Positions 16,112 through 24,191 of a stretch of 35,761 bases of DNA are shown piece after piece. Position numbers and translations under genes: made by a program. The number at the start of each line of letters is the position of its first letter. Position 1 is the stretch's first letter. The DNA is taken from contig JAVVEE010000020.1 of assembly GCA_032251315.1 (NCBI GenBank), positions 1-35,761 of the forward strand. The letters are read 5' to 3'. The notes under the pieces are model-generated. The model did no database searches and had not been told where the DNA came from. It worked only from the letters and a program-made list of their open reading frames with translations. This DNA is from LH-M37 sp032251315 (lineage in GTDB: Bacteria > Pseudomonadota > Gammaproteobacteria > SZUA-229).

Positions 16112-18571
16112 ATGACCAGTTTTGAACCGGAAATGACCACTGAAGCCATAAAGAAACATGCTGCTATTTATCGTGAAAACGATTCGGACTTTTCGCACTG
16201 GGCGGCAGGTTATGGCGTCATTGCGCATACTGATGAGACGCAGTTTCGAATTCATGCACTCGCAGAGCGACTTAATGAGCAGGGTGTGGTGCCCGAACCC
16301 GGTCATGTTTATCGCGTGCTCTCTGCTGCCGATCGAATTACCAGCGCGGCGATGTGGCTGATCGTGCACATGACCTATGCTAAAAACGTCTATCTTGACG
16401 GGCGCGAACTGCAAGCTCACGACTTCAAGGATAATCCCGAAGGACACACCGGCGGCTCATTAAATATGGCCATGGCTTATGTCGGTTATCTCGCTGCCAA
16501 CAGCATCAGCGGTATCACCCGCTCCTGGGTCATGGGTCAGGGACATTGCGTTTCGGCGATCGATGCCACCAACCTGCTGGTAGCCAATATGTCGCTGGCG
16601 CACGCCGAGCGTTACCGCATCAGTGATGCCGGGTTATCGCTGTTTGTGCGCGATTTTTATTCATTGGCGGTATTGCCCGACGGCAAACCCGAGTCACCGC
16701 TGGGCAGTCATGTCAATGCCCATACGGCGGGCGGCATGATGGAGGGCGGCTATCTGGGATTCGCGGAACTGCAATACCCGCACATGCCGCTGCCCGATGA
16801 ACATCTGGTGACATTTCTCAGTGACGGTGCGTTTGAAGAACAGCGCGGCAGCGACTGGACAGCGCGCTGGTGGCGGGCCGAGGATTGCGGCCTGATAACA
16901 CCGTTTATGATCATGAACGGCAGGCGCATTGATCAGCGCTCATCCATGGCCATGAAAGGCGGCGCCGGCTGGTTCGGCGAGCACCTGCGGCTGAACGGCT
17001 TCGAACCACTGCACATCGACGGCCGCGACCCGGCCGCTTTTGCCTGGGGCGTGATCGAGATGGAAACCCGCCTGCAACAGGCCGCCGAAGCCGTGCGTTA
17101 TGGCAACGCCGATTATCCGGTACCGATCTATTACGGCATCGCTGAAACCATCAAAGGTTTTGGCTTTCCCGGCGCAGGCACTAATCGTGCCCACAGTCTG
17201 CCCGTTCAGGGCAACCCTGCCGAGGATGAGACGGCCTGTGAAGAATTCAATCAGGGCGCGCAGAAACTGCATGTACCGGCCGGCGATCTCGAAGATGCCG
17301 TGCGCCTGTTGAATCACCATGCTGCACAAAAGCGCCTCAAAGAGCGCGACCATCCCCTCGCCCATCGACAGGTAGCCACGCCCGAATTGCCCGAACCGCC
17401 CTGGATAAATCCGGACATGGACAGGCTCAGCAGTACCATGATCGGGATTGATGCCTACTTCTGCTCGATTGTCGAGGCCAATCCCGATCTGCGCGTACGG
17501 GTGGGCAATCCCGACGAGATGCGCAGCAATCGCCTGGATCAAACCCTGGATCTGCTCAAGCACCGGGTCACTTCGCCCGAGGCCGGTGTGGCCGAATCTA
17601 TCCACGGTTCGGTGATCACTGCCCTAAATGAAGAAGCCGTAGTCAGTGCAGCGCTGGCCAACAAGGGCGGCATTAATCTGGTGGCCAGCTATGAAGCCTT
17701 CGCCGTGAAAATGCTTGGCGCGGTGCGACAGGAGCTGATCTTTGCCCGCCACCAGTGCGAAAACGACATGATACCGGGCTGGCTATCTGTGCCGATTATT
17801 CCGACTTCTCACACCTGGGAAAACGGCAAAAACGAGCAATCTCATCAGGATCCCACCTACTGCGAGGCCGTGCTTGGAGAAATGACCGATGTTGCGCCGG
17901 TACTGTTCCCGCCCGACTGGAACTGCGCCATCGCCGCTCTTAAAGCCACCTACTCTACCCATGGCCAGATCTGGACGCTGGTTACTCCAAAGCGCCCCCT
18001 GCCGGTGAGATTCAGTGCCGAACAGGCGCAGAAACTGATCAGAGACGGTGCCATACGCATGCATGGTTCCGGTGCTGACGATGAGCATTTACAGCTGATC
18101 GCCACCGGCGGCTATCAACTGACCGAGGTACTGAAGGCTTCGCAAAGACTGAAGTATGCCGGTATCAAACACGCAGTCATCTATATGCAGGAACCGGGAC
18201 GTTTTCGTATCCCCCGGGATGAACGCGAGATGGAATATACCGCGCCGCAGGATGTTATTAGCGACCTGTTTCCGGCCTCGGCTACGGCCCGCGTTTTTGT
18301 CACCCATACCCGTCCCGGCCCCTTTATCGGCGCGGTATGGCCGCTGCTGATAAACACAGCCCAAACCCCGGTGCTGGGCTACATCAATCACGGTGGTACG
18401 CTCGATGAAAATGGGATGTTATTCGCCAACCAGTGCAGCTGGGCGCATGTGATAGCGGCAGCGGCCATCAGCCTGGGCAGACGGCCACAGGAGCTGCTCA
18501 ACGAAAACGAGCTGGGCGCGGTCATGGGCACCACCGAGCCTTCCGCGATCTTCAAGCCGGACCTGTTATAG
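16112..18571 (+). CDS. Divergent phosphoketolase-family ThDP enzyme
   Basis: An 819-residue protein with the overall layout of phosphoketolase, but with key motifs altered relative to the canonical copy at 10647. LLGHWGTTPG is replaced by GHTGGSLN (111-118), GPGHGGPG by MGQGHCVSAI (141-150), and the ThDP motif GDGEAETGP by SDGAFEEQRG (237-246) with MNG at 268-270. C-terminal-half family features (SHQDP, VTHTRPG) persist. Relatives are sometimes annotated as xylulose 5-phosphate 3-epimerase, from memory; the reaction is not established here. It is 26-95 bp upstream of atpD, on the same strand, so probably co-transcribed with the N-ATPase genes. Its Shine-Dalgarno is weak. Confidence 0.75.
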   Translation: MTSFEPEMTTEAIKKHAAIYRENDSDFSHWAAGYGVIAHTDETQFRIHALAERLNEQGVVPEPGHVYRVLSAADRITSAAMWLIVHMTYAKNVYLDGRELQAHDFKDNPEGHTGGSLNMAMAYVGYLAANSISGITRSWVMGQGHCVSAIDATNLLVANMSLAHAERYRISDAGLSLFVRDFYSLAVLPDGKPESPLGSHVNAHTAGGMMEGGYLGFAELQYPHMPLPDEHLVTFLSDGAFEEQRGSDWTARWWRAEDCGLITPFMIMNGRRIDQRSSMAMKGGAGWFGEHLRLNGFEPLHIDGRDPAAFAWGVIEMETRLQQAAEAVRYGNADYPVPIYYGIAETIKGFGFPGAGTNRAHSLPVQGNPAEDETACEEFNQGAQKLHVPAGDLEDAVRLLNHHAAQKRLKERDHPLAHRQVATPELPEPPWINPDMDRLSSTMIGIDAYFCSIVEANPDLRVRVGNPDEMRSNRLDQTLDLLKHRVTSPEAGVAESIHGSVITALNEEAVVSAALANKGGINLVASYEAFAVKMLGAVRQELIFARHQCENDMIPGWLSVPIIPTSHTWENGKNEQSHQDPTYCEAVLGEMTDVAPVLFPPDWNCAIAALKATYSTHGQIWTLVTPKRPLPVRFSAEQAQKLIRDGAIRMHGSGADDEHLQLIATGGYQLTEVLKASQRLKYAGIKHAVIYMQEPGRFRIPRDEREMEYTAPQDVISDLFPASATARVFVTHTRPGPFIGAVWPLLINTAQTPVLGYINHGGTLDENGMLFANQCSWAHVIAAAAISLGRRPQELLNENELGAVMGTTEPSAIFKPDLL

Positions 18572-18666
18572 TTATTCTTTGATATGAATGTTCCAGGTTG
18601 AATAATGAAGAGCACGAACACATGGCTGTGTATTTTTCGCACCCCGCACAATGCAAACGCGCGGCC

Positions 18667-20130
18667 ATGAGCGACAGCGAAAGCCAGAATCAGCATCAGG
18701 GTGAAATTGTCGCAGTGCGCGGCAATGTCGTTGACGTGCGTTTTCCCGCACCATTACCACCACGAAATCAGCAGTTGCGCACCGGTCACAAAAACAGCGT
18801 GGTGCTTGAGGTTCAAACCCATGTGGACACCCACACAGTCCGCTGCATTGCCCTGAACTCAACACGTCGGCTGGGCCGGGGCATGCCCGTGGAAGATACC
18901 GGCGCGGTATTGCAAATGCCCGTGGGTGAAGGCCTGCTGGGTCGCATGCTCAACGTCTTTGGCGAAGCCATCGACGGCAAGGCGGCCATTGAGGCACAGG
19001 AATACTGGCCCATCCACCGTCCACTGTTGCCGCTGGCCGAGCGCATCACCGGTGATGAGATTTTTGAAACCGGCATCAAGGCCATCGACCTGCTGGCACC
19101 GCTGGAACGCGGCGGCAAATCGGGCATGTTCGGCGGCGCCGGTGTGGGCAAAACCGTGGTCATCAATGAACTGATTAACAACATGGCTGAACGCTACGAA
19201 GGCGTTAGCCTGTTTTGCGGCATCGGCGAGCGCATGCGCGAAGCCGAAGAGATGTACCGCGACATGCAGGACTCGGGGGTGCTGAATAAAGCGGTGCTGA
19301 TCTACGGCCAGATGAACGAGCCGCCCGGCGCCCGTTTTCGCGTCGGCCATGCGGCGCTGACCGTAGCCGAGTATTTCCGCGACGTGGTCAAGCGCGATGT
19401 CCTCCTGCTGATCGACAATGTTTTTCGCTTCGTGCAATCGGGCACCGAGGTCTCCGGCCTGATGGGACGCATTCCCTCACGGGTGGGTTATCAGCCCACG
19501 CTGGCCACCGAACTGGCCGAGCTGGAAGAGCGCATTTGCAGTTCACGCAGCGGCAGCATCACCTCGGTGCAGGCGGTTTATGTGCCCGCCGATGACCTGA
19601 CCGACCCTTCCGCGACGCATATTTTTGCGCATCTCTCGGCCTCCATCGTGCTCTCGCGTAAACGTGCCAGTCAGGGATTGTATCCGGCCATCGACCCCTT
19701 GCAGACTGACTCCAAAATGCTCACCCCCACCACCGTCGGCCAGCGGCATTATCGGGTGGCGCAGGCGGTGCGCAGCACACTCGCCGAATACGAAGATCTC
19801 AAGGACATTATCTCCATGCTGGGCATGGAGGAGCTTTCGCGTGATGACCGCGAAACGGTGAGCAAGGCGCGCCGCCTGGAACGCTTTTTAACGCAGCCCT
19901 TTTTCACCACCGAGCAGTTCACCGGCAAGCAGGGCAAGCTGGTGCCGTTGAAAAAGACCATCAATGGCTGCGAGAGAATTCTGGCGGGAGAATTCGCCGG
20001 GGTCAACGAGAAAGCCCTGTACATGATCGGCAACATTGATGAGGCCAGAGCGGAAGAACAGGAGGACGCATCGGAACAGGATGATGCCGATTGCAATGAG
20101 ACTGCGGAGGCGGGCAATGAGCGTGACTAA
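18667..20130 (+). CDS. atpD: N-ATPase F1 subunit beta
   Basis: Catalytic beta subunit of the Na+-type N-ATPase. The P-loop GGAGVGKTVV, Walker B LLLIDNVFRF, GERMREAEEMY (catalytic Glu and Arg region) and SGLMGRIPSRVGYQPTLATE are all present. The C-terminus ends in an unusual acidic tail (EEQEDASEQDD). The frame is open from a TTG at 18598, and an ATG at 18622 is also available. The ATG at 18667 (MSDSESQ) was chosen because homologues start just before the VAVRGNVVDVRF barrel, but no clear ribosome-binding site decides it. First ATPase gene; an operon opening with beta then epsilon is the N-ATPase order. Confidence 0.93.
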   Translation: MSDSESQNQHQGEIVAVRGNVVDVRFPAPLPPRNQQLRTGHKNSVVLEVQTHVDTHTVRCIALNSTRRLGRGMPVEDTGAVLQMPVGEGLLGRMLNVFGEAIDGKAAIEAQEYWPIHRPLLPLAERITGDEIFETGIKAIDLLAPLERGGKSGMFGGAGVGKTVVINELINNMAERYEGVSLFCGIGERMREAEEMYRDMQDSGVLNKAVLIYGQMNEPPGARFRVGHAALTVAEYFRDVVKRDVLLLIDNVFRFVQSGTEVSGLMGRIPSRVGYQPTLATELAELEERICSSRSGSITSVQAVYVPADDLTDPSATHIFAHLSASIVLSRKRASQGLYPAIDPLQTDSKMLTPTTVGQRHYRVAQAVRSTLAEYEDLKDIISMLGMEELSRDDRETVSKARRLERFLTQPFFTTEQFTGKQGKLVPLKKTINGCERILAGEFAGVNEKALYMIGNIDEARAEEQEDASEQDDADCNETAEAGNERD

Positions 20131-20545
20131 GACAGACAGCCCGACGTCAATGCAGTTGCGACTGCTCCTACCTACTGAAATATTGGTCGATGAGGATGTC
20201 TACAAAATAACTGTTGAAGCCGATAACGGCAGCTTCTGCCTGTTGCCGCGACATATCGATTTTGTCGCCGCACTGGTGCCCGGCATATTATCTTTCCATA
20301 CTCCGGAAGGCGTGGAAAAATTTGCCGCCGTTGATGAAGGCATACTGGTGAAACGCGGGCGCGAAGTTTCAGTATCGACATTGAATGCCATTCTGGGTGA
20401 CGACCTCGGCCATTTGCAGGCTCAGGTCGAAGAGCATTTTCTGCAACTCGACGAACACGAACGCAAGACGCGCTCGGCGCTGGCGCGACTGGAGGCCGGC
20501 ACCCTGCGCGGTTTCCGCGAACTACAGGAACGCTTCCGTGGATAA
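20117..20545 (+). CDS. atpC: N-ATPase F1 subunit epsilon
   Basis: A 142-residue epsilon subunit: N-terminal beta-sandwich (QLRLLLPTEILVDEDVYKITVEADNG, LLPRHIDF) and a C-terminal helical pair rich in charged residues. It connects gamma rotation with the c-ring. The ATG at 20117 is preceded by GGAGG at 6-nt spacing, which fixes the start and makes a 14-bp overlap with atpD. Confidence 0.9.
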   Translation: MSVTKTDSPTSMQLRLLLPTEILVDEDVYKITVEADNGSFCLLPRHIDFVAALVPGILSFHTPEGVEKFAAVDEGILVKRGREVSVSTLNAILGDDLGHLQAQVEEHFLQLDEHERKTRSALARLEAGTLRGFRELQERFRG

Positions 20546-20846
20546 ATCCAAACCCGTACAGAGTGATGACCACAAACCACTTAGCGAGAAGGTGGGCCAA
20601 CGCGCCGAGCGTAAGCAGCGCGCCCGCGCACAAAATCAGCGCACCGCCTGGTTCGGGCTGGGCATGTTCGGGCTGGTCGGCTGGTCTGTTGCTATCCCGA
20701 CTCTGCTCGGGATTTTTCTGGGCTTATGGCTCGACGACCTCTATCCGGGCCGCGCTTCCTGGACGCTGACTTTTCTCATTCTGGGCCTGGCGTTGGGTTG
20801 CATCAATGCCTGGTACTGGATTAAACAGGAGAGTCGACGTGAATGA
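20538..20846 (+). CDS. atpQ: N-ATPase accessory subunit AtpQ (AtpZ/AtpI-like)
   Basis: A 102-residue membrane protein: a charged, basic N-terminus (KVGQRAERKQRARAQ), then two transmembrane segments (about 40-62 and 72-95), ending WYWIKQESRRE. It matches the ATPase_gene1 / AtpI-like proteins that occur as atpQ in N-ATPase operons, with a presumed role in c-ring assembly or Mg2+ supply. Starts at GTG 20538, overlapping the end of atpC by 8 bp, with GGAA upstream. Confidence 0.8.
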   Translation: MDKSKPVQSDDHKPLSEKVGQRAERKQRARAQNQRTAWFGLGMFGLVGWSVAIPTLLGIFLGLWLDDLYPGRASWTLTFLILGLALGCINAWYWIKQESRRE

Positions 20847-22059
20847 GATCAGCAATCTCGCGCAAATCCTGATTACTTTTGGCGGCCTGTTTCTGATTGG
20901 GCTGCTGGCCGATCTGGTGGGTCGGCATACACCCCTGCCCAGGGTCACGCTGTTATTGCTGTGCGGCTTTGCCATCGGCCCTTCACTGCTCGACCTGCTG
21001 CCGGCTTTTACCGACCAGTGGTTTCCGGTACTGACCAACATCGCGCTGGCCATGATCGGCTTTTTGCTGGGCCAGAACCTGACCCGTAAGCGCCTGTCCG
21101 AACTCGGACGTCCGGTGCTCGCCATGTCGCTTGGTGAAGTGATTATGACGGCGCTGCTGGTGTTCACGGTGCTGCGGCTGTTCGGGGTATCGATGGAAAT
21201 CGCATTGATACTGGCCGGCGTCGCCCCGGCCACTGCGCCCGCAGCCACGGTCGATGTGGTGCATGAATACGGGGCCAAAGGGGAATTTACCGACACACTG
21301 TTAGGCATTGTGACGATTGATGATGCCTGGGGGCTGCTGGTTTTCAGCCTGCTGCTGGCGACCGTTCAGTCCCTCAGCGATGTAGGGGGTGCATGGCAAA
21401 TTATCCAGACCGGTGCATGGGAAGTTGGCGGCGCAATTTTGCTCGGCATCGTGCTCGGCCTGCCCATGGCCTATCTCACCGGACGCATACGGCCCGGCGA
21501 ACCTTCACAGGCGGAAGCTCTAGGGGTGGTGTTGCTCAGTGCCGGTATCGCGGAATGGCTGAATGTTTCCTACATCCTCTCGGCTATGGTACTCGGTGCC
21601 ACCGTGGCCAATTTAGCCAAACATCATAATCGCCCATTCAATGCCATAGAAGGCATTGAATGGCCATTCCTGATTCTGTTTTTCCTGCTGGCGGGCGCGT
21701 CCCTGCACATCGACGCCCTGGCACAGGCGGGTGCGCTGACTGCCGGTTATATTGCTTTGCGCATCGCCGGTCGACTTATCGGCACACGCCTCGGCGGCTG
21801 GCTGAGTGGTAGCGACACCACAATCCGCCAATGGATCGGACTCGCCCTGTTACCGCAGGCCGGTGTCGCCATCGGCATGGCGTTGATCGCCAGTCATCAC
21901 TTCCCGGAAATCAAAGGCGTGATCCTGCCGGTGGTACTGGGGGCAACCGTCATCTTCGAAATTGTCGGCCCCATCGCGACCCGCTGGACACTTATTCATG
22001 TCGGGGACATCACCAATAACCATAAACACAAACATAAGCATAAAAAGGTGCGCTCATGA
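20839..22059 (+). CDS. CPA2-family cation:proton antiporter within the N-ATPase operon
   Basis: A 406-residue membrane protein with about 12 hydrophobic segments, a monovalent cation:H+ antiporter of the CPA2 (KefB/NapA-like) type. The GIVTIDDAWG motif has the adjacent Asp pair associated with electrogenic Na+/H+ exchange in NapA/NhaA-like proteins, which suggests Na+ rather than K+ (inference). No TrkA-N nucleotide-binding domain follows; the protein ends in a His/Lys tail, NNHKHKHKHKKVRS. Start is GTG 20839 with AGGAGA upstream. It overlaps atpQ by 8 bp and atpR by 4 bp, so it is a true operon member and not a later insertion between transcripts. Confidence 0.85.
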   Translation: MNEISNLAQILITFGGLFLIGLLADLVGRHTPLPRVTLLLLCGFAIGPSLLDLLPAFTDQWFPVLTNIALAMIGFLLGQNLTRKRLSELGRPVLAMSLGEVIMTALLVFTVLRLFGVSMEIALILAGVAPATAPAATVDVVHEYGAKGEFTDTLLGIVTIDDAWGLLVFSLLLATVQSLSDVGGAWQIIQTGAWEVGGAILLGIVLGLPMAYLTGRIRPGEPSQAEALGVVLLSAGIAEWLNVSYILSAMVLGATVANLAKHHNRPFNAIEGIEWPFLILFFLLAGASLHIDALAQAGALTAGYIALRIAGRLIGTRLGGWLSGSDTTIRQWIGLALLPQAGVAIGMALIASHHFPEIKGVILPVVLGATVIFEIVGPIATRWTLIHVGDITNNHKHKHKHKKVRS

Positions 22060-22382
22060 GTGAACTAATCCTTTATGCCGGTACTTTCATCGCTGGCCTC
22101 CTGCTGGGAATGCTGTTTTTCGGCGGCCTCTGGCTCACCCTGAACGGGCTTGAACGATCACGTCACCCCGCGCTGAGATTGCTGACCAGCCTGCTAGTGC
22201 GAGTCACGCTGGTGCTCATCGGGTTTTATGCAATCGCCCAACTCGATGCCTGGCAGCTCCTGCTGATGGCGCTCGCCGGTTTCATTGCATCGCGATGGTG
22301 GATGACTCGGCGGCTGCGGGCGATCAGCCATAAACCGGCGCCTGCCCGACTGACTCACAGCAAAAAGGAGACCATGACATGA
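22056..22382 (+). CDS. atpR: N-ATPase-specific membrane subunit AtpR
   Basis: A 108-residue protein with three hydrophobic segments (about 4-29, 44-63, 65-82). It corresponds in size and position to AtpR (PF12966), which is found only in N-ATPase operons. Arg residues at the second segment (LRLLTSLLVRVTLVLIGF) are in the place where AtpR carries conserved Arg proposed to touch the c-ring Glu. It overlaps both neighbours by ATGA junctions. Confidence 0.85.
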   Translation: MSELILYAGTFIAGLLLGMLFFGGLWLTLNGLERSRHPALRLLTSLLVRVTLVLIGFYAIAQLDAWQLLLMALAGFIASRWWMTRRLRAISHKPAPARLTHSKKETMT

Positions 22383-23125
22383 CCATCAGTCCCGACGGCC
22401 TCATCTTCCAGCAATGGGGCTGGTTTTCGCTCAATGCCACCATTGTCTATACCTGGCTGGTGATGGCGCTGCTCACGCTCATTTCCTGGCTGGTGACACG
22501 GCGCATGTCCACCGGTACCGAACTGCCCGCCTGGCAGAATCTGCTGGAGGTGCTGGTAATCGGTATTCGCGATCAGATTCGTCAGGTCAGCCGGCAGAAT
22601 CCGGGGCGTTACCTGCCTTTTGTCGGCAGCCTGTTTCTGTACATCGCCATGGCCAATCTGCTCAACATCGTGCCGGGATACATGGCTCCCACCGGCTCGC
22701 TCTCCACCACGACGGCGCTGGCCATCTGCGTGTTTATCGCCGTGCCGCTCTATGGCATTGCGTATGAAGGGCCGGTGAATTATCTGAAACACTATGTCAA
22801 ACCGACCTGGCTAATGCTGCCGTTCAACATTATTGGCGAAATCTCACGCACCATTGCGCTGGCCGTGCGCCTGTACGGCAACATCATGAGCGGCACGGTT
22901 ATCGTCGCCATTCTAATCAGCCTGACGCCCTATTTTTTCCCGGTGGTGATGGAGCTTCTGGGGCTGCTGACCGGCATGATTCAGGCCTACATCTTCGCCG
23001 TTCTGGCCATGGTTTATATCGCCTCGGCAACCTCGCTGCACTCGGGAGAAAACGATGATGAGCAGCAATCGTCGCAGACAGCCATACCCGAAAAAGATAA
23101 CCGGGCATCCCCTAACACTGACTAA
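22379..23125 (+). CDS. atpB: N-ATPase Fo subunit a
   Basis: A 248-residue membrane stator subunit that forms the ion half-channels. The essential Arg lies in TIALAVRLYGNIMSG. Further signatures are GSLFLYIAMANLLNIVPGY and the C-terminal GLLTGMIQAYIFAVLAMVYI. It ends in a hydrophilic tail (ENDDEQQSSQ). The ATG overlaps the atpR stop (ATGA). Confidence 0.93.
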   Translation: MTISPDGLIFQQWGWFSLNATIVYTWLVMALLTLISWLVTRRMSTGTELPAWQNLLEVLVIGIRDQIRQVSRQNPGRYLPFVGSLFLYIAMANLLNIVPGYMAPTGSLSTTTALAICVFIAVPLYGIAYEGPVNYLKHYVKPTWLMLPFNIIGEISRTIALAVRLYGNIMSGTVIVAILISLTPYFFPVVMELLGLLTGMIQAYIFAVLAMVYIASATSLHSGENDDEQQSSQTAIPEKDNRASPNTD

Positions 23126-23135
23126 GGAGTATTTT

Positions 23136-23414
23136 ATGGACATGATTACCTACATCGGCATAGCCTCGGTCATCACCGCAGGCCTCACTATCGCCATCGG
23201 TTCCATCGGCCCGGCACTCGGCGAAGGACGCGCCGTCGCCCAGGCATTGAGCGCCATTGCCCAGCAGCCGGACGAAGCCAACACCATCACCCGAACTCTG
23301 TTTGTCGGCCTGGCGATGATTGAATCCACCGCCATCTACTGTTTCGTGGTGGCCATGATCCTGATTTTCGCTAACCCTTTCTGGGATTACGCCACCGCCG
23401 CAGCCGGGGGTTAA
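23136..23414 (+). CDS. atpE: N-ATPase Fo subunit c, Na+-binding type
   Basis: A 92-residue hairpin proteolipid of two transmembrane helices around the polar loop QQPDEAN. Helix 1 carries GPALGEG (Glu30) and helix 2 carries IESTAIY (Glu63, Ser64, Thr65, Tyr68). The ES-T-Y set is the Na+-coordinating signature of Na+-ATP synthases, and the second Glu in helix 1, in place of the usual Gln, is typical of N-ATPases. The ATG at 23136 follows AAGGAGT; the longer upstream frame is inside atpB. Confidence 0.92.
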   Translation: MDMITYIGIASVITAGLTIAIGSIGPALGEGRAVAQALSAIAQQPDEANTITRTLFVGLAMIESTAIYCFVVAMILIFANPFWDYATAAAGG

Positions 23415-23417
23415 GGC

Positions 23418-24188
23418 ATGGAGATCGACTGGATCACGGTATCAGCGCAGATCGTCAACTTTCTGATTCTGGTCTGGCTGCTCAAACGCTTTCTATACCA
23501 TCCGGTAATGCACGCCATGGAGCAACGCGAACAGCGCATCGCCAAGCGTCTCAATCAGGCCGAAGAGCGCGAACAGCAGGCCAGTGAACAGCAGCAGCAT
23601 TATCAGCACAAAACCGAAGAGCTGGAACAAAAACGCGATGAAATATTGGGCGAAGTTTGCGAACAGGCCGAGCAGGAAAAGCGGCAGCTGCTGGATGAAG
23701 CGCGCGATGCCGTGGCCGAAACCCGTGAGAGCTGGCAGCAGCAGGCGGATCAGGAAAAGGCCGAATTTTTCACTCAGCTGAACCGCGAAACAGCCAAAGC
23801 CATTCAGGCTATCGCACGCAAGGCGCTCAGGGATCTGGCCGATGTCGGGCTGGAAGAGCAGCTCATCGGGAAATTCATCGATCAGCTTGAAGCTGCAGAC
23901 AAGGATTTGCAGCAGACGCTCCGCCACAGTTCAGGCCCACTGCATATCCGTACCGCCTATGAACTGGATTCAACAGTACGCGCCCGACTCACCCGCTTTA
24001 TTCACGAACAGTTTTCCGCGGATATCAAGGTCGAGTACAGCACCACCCCGGAACTGCTGTGCGGCATAAAGCTGGTCAGCGGCGACCGGCAGCTGGGCTG
24101 GAATCTGAGCGAATATCTGGATGATCTCAGCGAGCGCGTGGATGAAGCTTTCAGTTCGGTCAGGCCTTCGGCAAAACAGGAGGATTAG
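23418..24188 (+). CDS. atpF: N-ATPase b-type stator subunit with delta-like C-terminus
   Basis: A 256-residue protein. An N-terminal membrane helix (ITVSAQIVNFLILVWLLKRFLY) and a long Gln/Glu/Arg-rich coiled coil (about 35-150) are standard for b. It is some 100 residues longer than an ordinary b. The extra C-terminal part (about 170-245) has VEYSTTPELLCGIKLVSGD followed by a helical end, resembling the C-terminal region of the delta/OSCP subunit. No separate delta gene is in the operon, so this chain probably supplies both functions. It starts 4 bp after atpE. Confidence 0.88.
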   Translation: MEIDWITVSAQIVNFLILVWLLKRFLYHPVMHAMEQREQRIAKRLNQAEEREQQASEQQQHYQHKTEELEQKRDEILGEVCEQAEQEKRQLLDEARDAVAETRESWQQQADQEKAEFFTQLNRETAKAIQAIARKALRDLADVGLEEQLIGKFIDQLEAADKDLQQTLRHSSGPLHIRTAYELDSTVRARLTRFIHEQFSADIKVEYSTTPELLCGIKLVSGDRQLGWNLSEYLDDLSERVDEAFSSVRPSAKQED

Positions 24189-24191
24189 CGC

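Noticed and set aside
16940..17605. 221-codon frame antisense to the phosphoketolase-like gene
   Set aside because: Shadow frame of a conserved coding region without independent support.
20036..20116. Upstream extension of the epsilon-subunit frame
   Set aside because: It overlaps the atpD C-terminus; the ATG at 20117 has a GGAGG at ideal spacing.
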